From: an uncultured Adlercreutzia sp.
GTDB taxonomy: Bacteria; Actinomycetota; Coriobacteriia; Coriobacteriales; Eggerthellaceae
Assembly: GCA_910589165.1 (NCBI GenBank)
Contig: CAJUSP010000002.1
Location: 1 to 64,000, forward strand
DNA: 64,000 nucleotides
Reading direction: 5' to 3'
Under the pieces are notes generated by a model. It did no database searches and was not told where the DNA came from. It saw only the letters and a program-made list of their open reading frames with translations. A program made the translations under genes and the position numbers. This document shows, piece by piece, positions 21,657-29,844 of this stretch. Each line of letters starts with the position of its first letter. Position 1 is the first letter of the stretch.

Positions 21657-21752
21657 GAACCCCCTGCGAGGTATGCACCTGCACAAAAACAAAAGGCCCT
21701 TGACAGCCCGTGAACGGCAGAGCGCTAAGGACGCTGCCCCGCTGCGGGGGCC

Positions 21753-22604
21753 TCAAGCCAGGCGGTAGCTTATGAGGGAGGGCTTGTTTGTCCAGGGGTC
21801 GGGGCTGATGAGGGCTTCCAAGCCGAAGACCTCGCGCATCATGGCGGGGGTCATTACCTGCTCGGCGGTGCCGGCGGCGCGGATAGAGCCGTCCTTCATG
21901 GCGATCATCCAATCGGAGAAGCGGGCCGCCAGGTTCAGCTCGTGGATGACGAGCGCGATGGTCTTGCCCTGGTCCCGGTTGAGGGACTGCAGCAGCTCCA
22001 ACACTTCCAGCTGATGGGCCATATCCAGGTAGGTAGTGGGCTCGTCGAGGAGGATGAGGTCGGTGTCCTGGGCGAGCGCCATGGCGATCCAGGCGCGCTG
22101 GCGCTGGCCGCCGGAGAGGGCGTCCAAGGCGCGGTCGGCGAATTCCTCCAAGTGCGTGATGGCCAGCGCCCAGGAGATGATCTCGCGGTCGTGCTCGGTC
22201 AGACGGCCGAAGCCCTTTTGGTGAGGATAGCGGCCGTAGCTCACGAGCTCCTTCACCGTCAGGCCACCGGGGGCCTGGGGCGACTGGGGCAAAAGCGCCA
22301 TCTGGCGGGCCGCCTCAGCCGTGGGCATCTCGGCCAGGGCCTGGCCGTTCAAATACACCGCGCCGGCGCGCACGGGCATGGTGCGCGAGAGGGCTTTCAG
22401 TAGTGTCGACTTGCCGCAGCCGTTGGGGCCGATAATGGACGTCACCTTCCCCTTCGGGATAGCCACGTCCATGGGCTCGATGATGACGCGATCCTCGTAG
22501 CCCACCGAGATGCCCTCGCCGCGCAGGGCGGCATCGTTGAACCAGGCGCAGGTGCGGTCGCAGCCCTCGCAAACGAGGGCGGTTTCAGTTGCTTCACCAC
22601 TCAT
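21753..22604 (-). CDS. iron-siderophore-type ABC transporter ATPase
   Basis: FecE/FhuC-type ATPase that powers uptake by the adjacent permeases. The 283 residues include Walker A GPNGCGKST (near 60), signature LSGGQRQRAWIAMALAQ, Walker B LILLDEPT and the switch His in LVIHELNLAARF. The N-terminus carries about 28 extra residues with CEGCDRTC (C-x2-C-x3-C), not usual in FecE proteins and possibly metal-binding. It is last in a binding protein-permease-permease-ATPase operon. The 100-bp gap to carA's promoter holds a GC-rich hairpin with a T-rich tail that may end this operon. Confidence 0.93.
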   Translation of the reverse strand: MSGEATETALVCEGCDRTCAWFNDAALRGEGISVGYEDRVIIEPMDVAIPKGKVTSIIGPNGCGKSTLLKALSRTMPVRAGAVYLNGQALAEMPTAEAARQMALLPQSPQAPGGLTVKELVSYGRYPHQKGFGRLTEHDREIISWALAITHLEEFADRALDALSGGQRQRAWIAMALAQDTDLILLDEPTTYLDMAHQLEVLELLQSLNRDQGKTIALVIHELNLAARFSDWMIAMKDGSIRAAGTAEQVMTPAMMREVFGLEALISPDPWTNKPSLISYRLA

Positions 22605-22621
22605 GACACTCCCCCTTCTCT

Positions 22622-23626
22622 TTAAGATTTCGCCAGCAGATACAGGAAGTACGGCGCGCCGATGACCGCCGCCACGATGCCCACGGGAATCTCATTGGGC
22701 GCCAGAAGCGTGCGCGAGACGATGTCGGCCGCCAGCATGAGCACCGCGCCCACGAGCACCGTGGCGGGAATGAGCACGCGGAAGTTCGGGCCTACGAGGC
22801 GGCGCGCCAGGTGCGGGCACACGAGCCCCACGAAGGTGAGGCCGCCGCCCACCGCGCAGCACAGCCCCGAGCAGCCCACGGCCACAGCCAGAAGCCCCTC
22901 GGAGGCCCGGCGCACGTTCACGCCCAGGCCACTGGCCGCCGCCGCGCCCAGGGCCAGCACGTTCAGCGTGCGGGCGCAGTACAGGGCCACGATCACGAGC
23001 GCGGCAAGCCCCACGGCCAGCATGACGACGTTGGGCCAGGAGGCGCCCCAGATGTTGCCGGCGATCCAGTTCTGCACGAAGGCGTAGTCGCCGTCGGAGA
23101 GCTGCAGCATCAAAAGCGAGGTGACGCTGGAAAGCCCCGTGGCCAGGGCCACGCCGATGAGCAGCAGCCGCTTGGGACTGGAAACGCCGCGCACGACCGA
23201 CAGGCGCCAGCCGGCGAAGGCCACGGCCAGCGACCCGAGGAACGCGAGCACCGGCAGCGCAATTTCAGAGGCCACCACGTTCGCGGGCACGAGTACGATA
23301 AACGCCGCCACTAGCAGGCCCGCACCGGCATTGATGCCCAGCACGCCCGGGTCGGCCATATCGTTGCGCGACACGCCCTGCAAGATGCAGCCGGCCACGG
23401 ACAGCCCGACGCCCACCAGCAGGGCCGTGAGCACCCGGGGCAGGCGCAGCTCCACGAGCGTGTAGGTGAGGCTCTGGCTGGCTGTGCCCGCCATAATCTG
23501 CCCCAGCTCCTCCAGCGAGATGCTGCGGTAGCCGGCGTTGATGTCGGCCCACAGCAGACCCGCGGCCAGCAGGACCAGCACGGCGAAGACGACGGCCGTC
23601 CGCGTTCTCTTCCCAACCTTAGTCAA
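22622..23626 (-). CDS. FecCD-family permease (second)
   Basis: A 334-residue, about ten-pass BtuC/FecCD-type permease subunit. The N-terminal membrane segment is preceded by KVGKRTRTA; RLPRVLTALLVGVGLSVAGC and GAGLLVAAF are the conserved family signatures, and GGLTFVGLVCPHLARRLVG near the C-terminus is the ATPase coupling region. It overlaps the partner permease by 8 bp, so the pair is probably translated together as a heterodimer. Confidence 0.93.
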   Translation of the reverse strand: MTKVGKRTRTAVVFAVLVLLAAGLLWADINAGYRSISLEELGQIMAGTASQSLTYTLVELRLPRVLTALLVGVGLSVAGCILQGVSRNDMADPGVLGINAGAGLLVAAFIVLVPANVVASEIALPVLAFLGSLAVAFAGWRLSVVRGVSSPKRLLLIGVALATGLSSVTSLLMLQLSDGDYAFVQNWIAGNIWGASWPNVVMLAVGLAALVIVALYCARTLNVLALGAAAASGLGVNVRRASEGLLAVAVGCSGLCCAVGGGLTFVGLVCPHLARRLVGPNFRVLIPATVLVGAVLMLAADIVSRTLLAPNEIPVGIVAAVIGAPYFLYLLAKS

Positions 23627-24617
23627 GGCCCGCCGCCTCCCTTCGCGCGCACCAGATGAAGAAGGGCACGCCCACGATGGCGAAGATAAAGCCGATAGGC
23701 ACCTCGGTGGGCGCCATGACCGTGCGGGCGATCACATCGGCCAGCAGCATGAACAGCGCGCCGCCCACCATGGAGGCAGGAATGACGGCGCGGTAGTCGG
23801 CGCCCACGAAGCGGCGCATCACATGGGGCACCATGAGGCCCACGAAGGCCACCGGACCTGCGAGCGCCACGGCGGCACCGGCCAGCACCATCACTACCAC
23901 AAGGCACAGCGTGCGCGTCTTCCCCACCGCCACGCCGAGCCCCTGGGCTGCGTCGTCGCCGAGCGAGAGCACGGCCACGCGGCGCGACAGCACGCAGGAC
24001 AGCGCCAGGGCCACCACGATGAACGGCGCCGTCATGCCTAAGGTACTCGCCCGCACGCCGGCCACGCCGCCCGCCGTCCAGAAGGTGAGGCTGTAGCCGA
24101 TGTTGAAGAAGATGGCCACGGCCTGGGCCAGCGCCGTCAGGAAGAGCCCCACGGCACAGCCCGCCAGCACCAAGCGCACCGGGTCCACGTTGCGCCGCCG
24201 GAAGCTGACGGCCCCGTAGACCACGGCCATGGCGAAGGCCGCCCCGGCGAAGGAGCAGAGCACCACGCCCGAGAAGTTCATGCCGGGCAGCAGTGCCAGA
24301 CACAGCGCCAGCGCGAAAGCTGCCCCGGCGTTGATGCCCAGAAGCCCCGAGTCGGCCAGGGGGTTGCGCGTCACGCCCTGCATGATGGCGCCGGCCACGG
24401 CGAAGGCCGCGCCTACCAGGATGCAGGCCACGGTGCGGGGGCCGCGCAGCTCCACGATGGCCACCTGGTCCTGGTTCGCCATATCGGGATGGATGAGGGC
24501 TTGGATGACCTGATCAGGGGCAATGGCCGTGCTACCGAAGAAAAGGGAGAGCCCGGCGGCCAGAAAGACCGCCACGGCTCCCCCGATGAGGAACAGCGAT
24601 ATGCGCACCCGGGACAA
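23619..24617 (-). CDS. FecCD-family permease (first)
   Basis: A 332-residue permease of the same family (about ten membrane segments). The conserved RGPRTVACILVGAAFAVAGA, NPLADSGLLGINAGAAF and GPVAFVGLMVPHVMRRFVG segments are present. The start is TTG at 24617 with AAGGA about 6 nt upstream; GTG at 24608 is an alternative. It follows the binding-protein gene by 9 bp. Confidence 0.92.
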   Translation of the reverse strand: MSRVRISLFLIGGAVAVFLAAGLSLFFGSTAIAPDQVIQALIHPDMANQDQVAIVELRGPRTVACILVGAAFAVAGAIMQGVTRNPLADSGLLGINAGAAFALALCLALLPGMNFSGVVLCSFAGAAFAMAVVYGAVSFRRRNVDPVRLVLAGCAVGLFLTALAQAVAIFFNIGYSLTFWTAGGVAGVRASTLGMTAPFIVVALALSCVLSRRVAVLSLGDDAAQGLGVAVGKTRTLCLVVVMVLAGAAVALAGPVAFVGLMVPHVMRRFVGADYRAVIPASMVGGALFMLLADVIARTVMAPTEVPIGFIFAIVGVPFFIWCARREAAGLD

Positions 24618-24626
24618 CGAGCGTCC

Positions 24627-25607
24627 TTAGGCGGCGTCGTTCTCGTGGGCGCGGAAGAAGTCCACGAAAATGTCCAGCTGGTTCGTGAGCGTGATGGGGT
24701 CGCGGTGCATGAAGGCCACCTGCTCGTAGGGCAGCACGCGGTCGGCCTTCACCGCCGGCAGGTTCTGCCATAGCTGCGAGTCGTCCACATAGGCGCTGTC
24801 GGCGCCGTCGAGCACGCCGTAGAGGATGAAGTCGCCGGCGTAGTCGGGCAGCGCCTCCACCGAGATGACCTTGTAGGTCTCATCGCCGTCCACCATGGTG
24901 GACTGGATGGCCTCGGGCGCCTTCAGCCCCCACATGTCGTAGAGGATGGAGCCGCCGCGGGCGAAGCGGCTGCCCATGGTGTAGATCTCCTGGGGCCACA
25001 CCTCCAGGATGGACACGGTGCGGTCGCCCACGATGCTCACCATCTCGTCCTTCACTGTGGCCACCTTGTCGTTGAACTCGTTGATGTAGGCCTCGGCCGC
25101 GTCCTCCTTGTTCACGAGCGACGCGATGTAGCGGAACAGGTCCTCATCGCTTCGCTTTCCGTCCTGGATGTAGACGGTCGGCGCGATCTTGGAATACTTT
25201 TCGTAGTCGGCCTCGGTGATGGTGATGATGAGGTCGGGCTGCTTCTCGGCGATCATCTCGAGCGAGGTTTCGGCGGAGACCGTGTTCAGCTCCTCGATGC
25301 CGTCGCACATACCGGCGAGGAACGGGTTGTTCAGCGCGTAGGGCGAGGCGATGACCGGCTTCACATCGACGGCCAGAAGCTCGCCGAGGTAGTAGTCGGA
25401 CACGATGGTCTTCGGGTCGGTGGGAATCTCCACCGGTCCCTTGTCGGTGTCCACGGTGCGCGTGCCGTTGTCGGCGGCACCGTCCTGGGCCGTCTCGCTG
25501 CCCTCCTGGACCGAGACCGTGGCTTCAGAGGAGCAGCCGCCGAGCAGCGGCGTGAGAGCCGCCACGCCCAGCATGCCGGCGAAGGTTCTGCGGGAAAATG
25601 CGTTCAT
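24627..25607 (-). CDS. iron-siderophore-type substrate-binding lipoprotein
   Basis: A 326-residue FepB/FhuD-like binding protein. The N-terminus has both a twin-arginine-like SRRTFAG and a lipobox LLGGC (Cys near 25), so it is a membrane-anchored lipoprotein that may travel by Tat. The mature part has the class III binding-protein pattern: IVSDYYLGELLAVDVKPV, KQPDLIITI and VSILEVWPQ. The substrate is probably a ferric siderophore; heme or cobalamin cannot be excluded. It is the first gene of the transporter operon, and two operator-like repeats lie upstream. Confidence 0.9.
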   Translation of the reverse strand: MNAFSRRTFAGMLGVAALTPLLGGCSSEATVSVQEGSETAQDGAADNGTRTVDTDKGPVEIPTDPKTIVSDYYLGELLAVDVKPVIASPYALNNPFLAGMCDGIEELNTVSAETSLEMIAEKQPDLIITITEADYEKYSKIAPTVYIQDGKRSDEDLFRYIASLVNKEDAAEAYINEFNDKVATVKDEMVSIVGDRTVSILEVWPQEIYTMGSRFARGGSILYDMWGLKAPEAIQSTMVDGDETYKVISVEALPDYAGDFILYGVLDGADSAYVDDSQLWQNLPAVKADRVLPYEQVAFMHRDPITLTNQLDIFVDFFRAHENDAA

Positions 25608-25634
25608 GAAGAGTCCTTTCTGAGGGGCCTTTTA

Positions 25635-25675
25635 GTTACCCTTTTCTAACTCTATCAATGTTAGCAAAGGTTTAC
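25635..25675 (-). promoter_or_regulatory. paired operator-like repeats before the iron transporter
   Basis: Two 16-bp GTTA-n8-TAAC-like elements in inverted orientation: GTTACCCTTTTCTAAC (25635-25650) and GTTAGCAAAGGTTTAC (25660-25675). They match at 13 of 16 positions when one is reversed. Position and pattern suggest a metalloregulator site (DtxR- or Fur-like), but they fit neither consensus exactly. Confidence 0.5.
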
Positions 25676-25828
25676 TTCTTGGCAAGACCCTTCGCGGAAA
25701 TTATCCGCGGGGTACCGCCTGTCCCATTGTGTCACGCTCCCGCGCTGGCTCCGGCACCCTGCCCGTCCCGTTGCCTCTCCGCGACCTGCCCGTAACCCAA
25801 GGCGAACGGAAGGCTGCGCTCAAAGAGA

Positions 25829-25858
25829 AAGGGCGGCGGGAGGATTCCCGTCGCCCTT
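25829..25858 (-). terminator. intrinsic terminator of pyrC
   Basis: A 13-bp stem with one G-U (25829-25841 with 25846-25858). The minus-strand tail is TTTCTCTTTG. The rest of the fecB-pyrC gap (25676-25828) shows nothing recognisable. Confidence 0.7.
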
Positions 25859-25873
25859 GTCTGCCTTGGTTGA

Positions 25874-25902
25874 GCGGAAAGGGCATGGCCCTTTCCCTAC
25901 GG
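25874..25902. repeat. REP-like 29-bp palindrome, copy 3
   Basis: GCGGAAAGGGCATGGCCC ... CCCTACGG, 23 bp after the pyrC stop and before its terminator. Same orientation as copies 2, 5, 8 and 9. Confidence 0.75.
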
Positions 25903-25925
25903 ATTTGCCTGGGGTCGTTGAAGCG

Positions 25926-27218
25926 CTACTCTACGACCTTGCCGTCTTCCATGGTGGCGTAGCCTCCCACGTAGGTGTCGGTGGCGCGGCCCACAAGCTC
26001 GGCGCCGATGAAGCCGGAGTTGTTGGCCTTGGAGTAGAAGTCGCCCACCTCTACAGTCCAGGCAGCCTCGGGGTCGATGACCGTGAGGTCGGCCGTGCTG
26101 CCGGCCTCGATCTTCACCGGCTCCTGGCGCAGGATGGCGCGCGGCGAGACGGCCATGAGCTCGACCATGCGGCCGTAGTCGATGACGCCCTTGGACACCA
26201 GGTTGGTGAGCACCAGCGACAGCGATGTCTCGAGCCCGGTCATGCCGAAGGGCGCCAGCTCGAACTCGCGGTCCTTCTCCCAGTCGGTGTGGGGCGCGTG
26301 GTCGGTGACGATGGCGTCCACCACACCGCTCTTCACGCCCTCGATGAGCGCGGCGGCGTCTTCGGCGGTGCGCAGCGGCGGGTTCACCTTCAGAGAGGTC
26401 TGGTACTCAGCGGTGATGTCGTCCTCGGTGAGGAACATATGGTGCGGCGTCACCTCGCAGGTGACGGGCAGGCCCTCGGCCTTGGCGGCGGCCACAAGAT
26501 CCAGGCCACGCTTCGTGGTGATGTGCTGGATGTGCAAGGGACACCCAGTCAGGCGGCAGAGCGCGATGTCGCGGGCGATTTCCAGCTCCTCGCCTTCCGC
26601 CGGCCAGCCCACCATGCCCAAACGCGTGCTTGCCACACCCTCGTTCACCTGGCCGTCGGCCACGAGCGAGTCGTCCTGGCAGTGGGCCATGATAACGGTG
26701 TCGAACTGCTTGGCATAGTCCATGACGCGGCGCATCATGCCAGCATCCTGAATACCGTGGCCGTCATCGGTGAACACCGGGGCGCCGTGGGCGTACATGT
26801 CGCCCATATCCGAGAGCACCTCACCCTTGAGGTCCTTCGAGCAGGCGCCGGACACCACCACGCGGCACTTCCCCACCGCCGCGGCGCGGGCCTTCACGTA
26901 CTCCACAGCCACGGCGTCGTCCACCACCGGGCTCGTGTTCGGCATGGTGCACACCGCGGTGAAGCCGCCGTGGGCCGCCGCACGGGAACCGGAGGCGATG
27001 TCCTCCTTCTGCTCCTGGCCCGGGTCGCGGAAGTGCACGTGCATATCCACGAGACCGGGGGTGACAATCTTGCCAGAAAGGTCGCGCTCGACGCCCTTCT
27101 CCATGGTCAGGTTCGTGCCGACCTCCACGATCTTGCCGTCGCGGATGAGGATGTCGGCCACTTCGTCCAGGCCGATCTGCGGGTCGATGAGACGGGCGTT
27201 CTTAAGCATCAATGCCAT
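25926..27218 (-). CDS. pyrC: dihydroorotase
   Basis: Class I dihydroorotase: cyclises carbamoyl-aspartate to dihydroorotate. The 430 residues fit. Zinc ligands DMHVHFRDPG (near 60) and later HIQHITT and TDHAPH are intact. The GGFTAVCTMPNTSPVVD segment is diagnostic. The ATG, with GGAGG upstream, overlaps the end of pyrB by 17 bp, so the two are translationally linked in pyrR-pyrB-pyrC. Confidence 0.97.
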   Translation of the reverse strand: MALMLKNARLIDPQIGLDEVADILIRDGKIVEVGTNLTMEKGVERDLSGKIVTPGLVDMHVHFRDPGQEQKEDIASGSRAAAHGGFTAVCTMPNTSPVVDDAVAVEYVKARAAAVGKCRVVVSGACSKDLKGEVLSDMGDMYAHGAPVFTDDGHGIQDAGMMRRVMDYAKQFDTVIMAHCQDDSLVADGQVNEGVASTRLGMVGWPAEGEELEIARDIALCRLTGCPLHIQHITTKRGLDLVAAAKAEGLPVTCEVTPHHMFLTEDDITAEYQTSLKVNPPLRTAEDAAALIEGVKSGVVDAIVTDHAPHTDWEKDREFELAPFGMTGLETSLSLVLTNLVSKGVIDYGRMVELMAVSPRAILRQEPVKIEAGSTADLTVIDPEAAWTVEVGDFYSKANNSGFIGAELVGRATDTYVGGYATMEDGKVVE

Positions 27219-28146
27219 CGTTGCTACCTCCTAGGAGCAGATACAGGGCAGCCATGCGCACAAGCACGCCGGCGTAGACTTGGTCGAGGATGATGGAGCG
27301 CTTCGGATGGTCGGCCATGAAGCTGTCGAGCTCCACGCCGCGGTTGATGGGGCCGGGATGGCACACGCAGGCATCCGGCTTCATGAGGCGGTCGCGCTCC
27401 TGGGTGAGGCCATAGAGCAGGTTGTACTCACGCAGGTTCGGGTACGGCGCGCCCTCGAAGCGCTCGCGCTGGATACGCAGCATGTACACCACGTCAAGCT
27501 CGGGCAGCGCCTCGTCGAAGTTGCTGGTCACATGGTCGGCGCCCAGGATGTCGGGACGGGCAGGCAGAAGCGTGGGCGGCGCGATAACCGTCACCTCGCA
27601 GCCCATGATCTTCAGCGCCGGAATGAGCGAGCCGCACACGCGGGAGTGCGCGATGTCGCCCACCACGCCCACGTGCAGGCCATTCAGGTCGCCCTTCTCC
27701 TCCCAGATGGAGTACAGGTCCAGCAGCGCCTGGGTGGGGTGCTGGTGCTTGCCGTCGCCGGCGTCGATGACCGACACGCCGGACACGTCGGCGATCTTGC
27801 GGGGCACGCCGGCCCAGCGGTCGCGCACCACGATGCAGTCGATCTTGTAGGAGCAGAGCGTCTTCACCGTGTCCACCAGGCTCTCGCCCTTCACCGTGGC
27901 CGTAGAGGAGCCGCCGAAGTTCAGCGAGTCGGCGGAGAGGCGCTTCTCGGCGATCTCGAAGGAGGAGCGGGTGCGGGTGGAGGGCTCGTTGAACATGTTC
28001 ACCACGGTGAAGCCCTTGAGCGTGGGAACCTTCTTGATGCGGCGCTCGTTGACCTGCTTGAAGGTCTTGGCCGTCTCCAGGATGGTCATGATGTCATCGG
28101 CGGAGTACTCCGTGATGTCGATGAGGTGCTTGTGATCGAAGGCCAT
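27202..28146 (-). CDS. pyrB: aspartate carbamoyltransferase catalytic subunit
   Basis: Condenses carbamoyl phosphate with aspartate, the committed step. The 314 residues include the carbamoyl-phosphate loop FNEPSTRTRSSFE (near 53), the GKHQHPTQALLDL motif and the aspartate-side LRIQRERFE. No pyrI regulatory subunit is visible, so activity is probably unregulated allosterically and the operon is controlled through PyrR. It starts 3 bp after pyrR. Confidence 0.97.
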   Translation of the reverse strand: MAFDHKHLIDITEYSADDIMTILETAKTFKQVNERRIKKVPTLKGFTVVNMFNEPSTRTRSSFEIAEKRLSADSLNFGGSSTATVKGESLVDTVKTLCSYKIDCIVVRDRWAGVPRKIADVSGVSVIDAGDGKHQHPTQALLDLYSIWEEKGDLNGLHVGVVGDIAHSRVCGSLIPALKIMGCEVTVIAPPTLLPARPDILGADHVTSNFDEALPELDVVYMLRIQRERFEGAPYPNLREYNLLYGLTQERDRLMKPDACVCHPGPINRGVELDSFMADHPKRSIILDQVYAGVLVRMAALYLLLGGSNDGIDA

Positions 28147-28149
28147 GCC

Positions 28150-28746
28150 CTACTCACCTTCCTTGGTTCCCAGGGGCGAGGCGCCGGCGCGCTTGCCCGG
28201 TTCGATGTCGAGAATTTCCACAGCGGAGATGCCGTCCACCTCTTCGAGGAACAGGCGCACGTTCTCGGACGAGGAAGAGGGCACGTTCTTGCCGACGAAG
28301 TCGGCGCGGATGGGCAGCTCGCGGTGACCGCGGTCCACGAGGACGGCCAGCTCAACGGCGGCCGGGCGGCCGATGTCCATGAGGGCGTCCAGGGCCGCGC
28401 GGATGGTGCGCCCGGTGTAGAGGACGTCGTCCACGAGCACGACGGTCTTGCCGTCGATGGCGAAGGGGATGTCGGTGGAGTGCACCTCGGGGGCGAAGTG
28501 CGTCGCGAAGTCGTCGCGGTAGAAGCTGATGTCCAGCTTGCCGAGGGGAACGTCTACCCCCTCGATCTCGTTGATTTTGGCTGCGAGCATCTTCGCCAGA
28601 AGGTCGCCGCGGGTCACGATGCCCACGAGCGCGATGTTCTCAGCACCCTTGTTGGCCTCGAGGATCTGGTGCGCCATACGCGTCACTGCTCGCTCGATGT
28701 CGTCTGCGTCCATGCAGACCGACTTGACCATGCTCTCGTCGTTCAT
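28150..28746 (-). CDS. pyrR: PyrR attenuation regulator / uracil phosphoribosyltransferase
   Basis: UMP-sensing RNA-binding regulator of pyr operons with residual UPRTase activity. The 198 residues include IALVGIVTRGDLLA and the PRPP loop VVLVDDVLYTGRTIRAALDAL. I set the start at ATG 28746 (MNDESMVKSV) with GAAGGGAG upstream; a longer frame would run through the leader terminator. It heads pyrR-pyrB-pyrC, and its own leader carries a PyrR site, so it should autoregulate. Confidence 0.95.
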   Translation of the reverse strand: MNDESMVKSVCMDADDIERAVTRMAHQILEANKGAENIALVGIVTRGDLLAKMLAAKINEIEGVDVPLGKLDISFYRDDFATHFAPEVHSTDIPFAIDGKTVVLVDDVLYTGRTIRAALDALMDIGRPAAVELAVLVDRGHRELPIRADFVGKNVPSSSSENVRLFLEEVDGISAVEILDIEPGKRAGASPLGTKEGE

Positions 28747-28835
28747 ACACACTCCCTTCTCAGGTTCGTGCGTACAGAACAGTGCCGGGAAGCCGCGCCG
28801 AGTTTTCACGGCTCCCTCTTGCCGCTGCAGGGCAA

Positions 28836-28995
28836 ACAAAAAAGCCCTGTCAGCTGACAAAGGCTTCTGCTTCTTTGCGCTTTGCGAGAACCGCTGCGGC
28901 TCTCGTTCAGTGCGCTGATGTAGTTACCTTGTCGGCCTCTCTGTACCGCATTTAAAGGACGCGCTCATAGTACGCGCCAGAAAAGCCGACCGCAA
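28836..28995 (-). promoter_or_regulatory. pyrR promoter and PyrR-binding attenuator leader
   Basis: Minus-strand order: TTGCGG (28990-28995), 17 bp, TACTAT (28967-28972); then the PyrR-site-like GGTACAGAGAGGCCGACAAG within 28926-28947, close to the known PyrR loop consensus; then a terminator stem (28843-28853 with 28854-28865) followed by at least five Ts. The loop is nearly the same as the one before carA. Confidence 0.85.
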
Positions 28996-29033
28996 CCCTC
29001 ATCTACAACTTTTTCAAATTTCCCCGCGAACGG

Positions 29034-29064
29034 CAGGAGAGCCGCTGGGCAAGCGGCTCTCCTG
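29034..29064 (-). terminator. hairpin terminator after rubrerythrin
   Basis: A perfect 12-bp stem (29034-29045 with 29053-29064), 24 bp beyond the rubrerythrin stop. The tail is not T-rich, so strength is uncertain. Confidence 0.6.
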
Positions 29065-29087
29065 GGGCTGGGACTCTTCCGAATCCC

Positions 29088-29627
29088 CTAGTAATTCTCG
29101 GCGCGGATCTCGAAGTGGCCCTGCGGGTGGTCGCAGACAGGGCAGCGCTCCGGGGGCTCGGTGCCGATGTGGATGTGGCCGCAGACGGTGCAGACCCACA
29201 CCTTCACCTCTTCGCGGCGGAACACCTCGTCGCGCTCGACGCGGTCGATGAGGGTCTTGAAGCGCTCCTCGTGGCTCATCTCAATCTTGGCGAGCATCTC
29301 GAACCAGTTGGCCAAGTCGGTGAAGCCCTCGACGCGAGCCTCCTCGGCGAACTTCTGGTAGGCGTCAACGCCCTCGGCTTCCTCGGAAGCCTTGGCGGCC
29401 TGCAGGTTGTCAAGCGTGTGCGGCATCGCGTCGCCGTGCAGCTTCTTGAACAGCAGCTTGGCATGGTGCAGCTCGTTGCCGGCGGTCTCGTTGAAGATCT
29501 CGGAGATCTGGGTGAAGCCGTCCTTGGCGGCCTGCTGGCCGTAGAAGGTGTACTCGCAGTAGGCGCGGCACTCCAAATCGAGTGCGGTCTCAAGGTTCTT
29601 GAGCGACTTCGAATTCTTCAGTTCCAT
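29088..29627 (-). CDS. rbr: rubrerythrin
   Basis: A 179-residue peroxide-scavenging diiron protein of anaerobes. The N-terminal ferritin-like domain (about 1-135) carries Glu ligands in ECRAYCEY, ETAGNELHHAKLL and KIEMSHEERF. The C-terminal rubredoxin domain has the two Cys pairs WVCTVCGHIHIG and CPVCDHPQGHF, ligating one iron. It is complete, monocistronic, and flanked by terminators. Suited to reducing hydrogen peroxide in the cytosol of an obligate anaerobe. Confidence 0.96.
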   Translation of the reverse strand: MELKNSKSLKNLETALDLECRAYCEYTFYGQQAAKDGFTQISEIFNETAGNELHHAKLLFKKLHGDAMPHTLDNLQAAKASEEAEGVDAYQKFAEEARVEGFTDLANWFEMLAKIEMSHEERFKTLIDRVERDEVFRREEVKVWVCTVCGHIHIGTEPPERCPVCDHPQGHFEIRAENY

Positions 29628-29796
29628 TCCTCGGCTCCTTTCACGGGGCGCACGGCGGTGCGGTGCGCCATGGGACTGGCTCTATAGTGAACCTTTGAAC
29701 TCAGCTTCGGGAAGCCGCGCGCCTTTGGACACGCAACCGTAACCCCGCGAGGGCCGTTTCGAAACCTAGGGGGCCCTGTCTAACTCTGGGCACAAA

Positions 29797-29822
29797 AAGA
29801 GCGGCCCCGAGGGGCCGCTCTT
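29797..29822 (-). terminator. intrinsic terminator of the cytochrome gene
   Basis: A 12-bp stem (29797-29808 with 29811-29822). The minus-strand tail continues with TTTGTG. It lies 23 bp past the stop of the cytochrome gene. Confidence 0.85.
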
Positions 29823-29844
29823 ACGCTCGTTCTGTTGTCAGAAC

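Noticed and set aside
28747..28860. Longer pyrR start at 28860
   Set aside because: It would place the start codon inside the attenuator terminator; ATG 28746 has a good SD.
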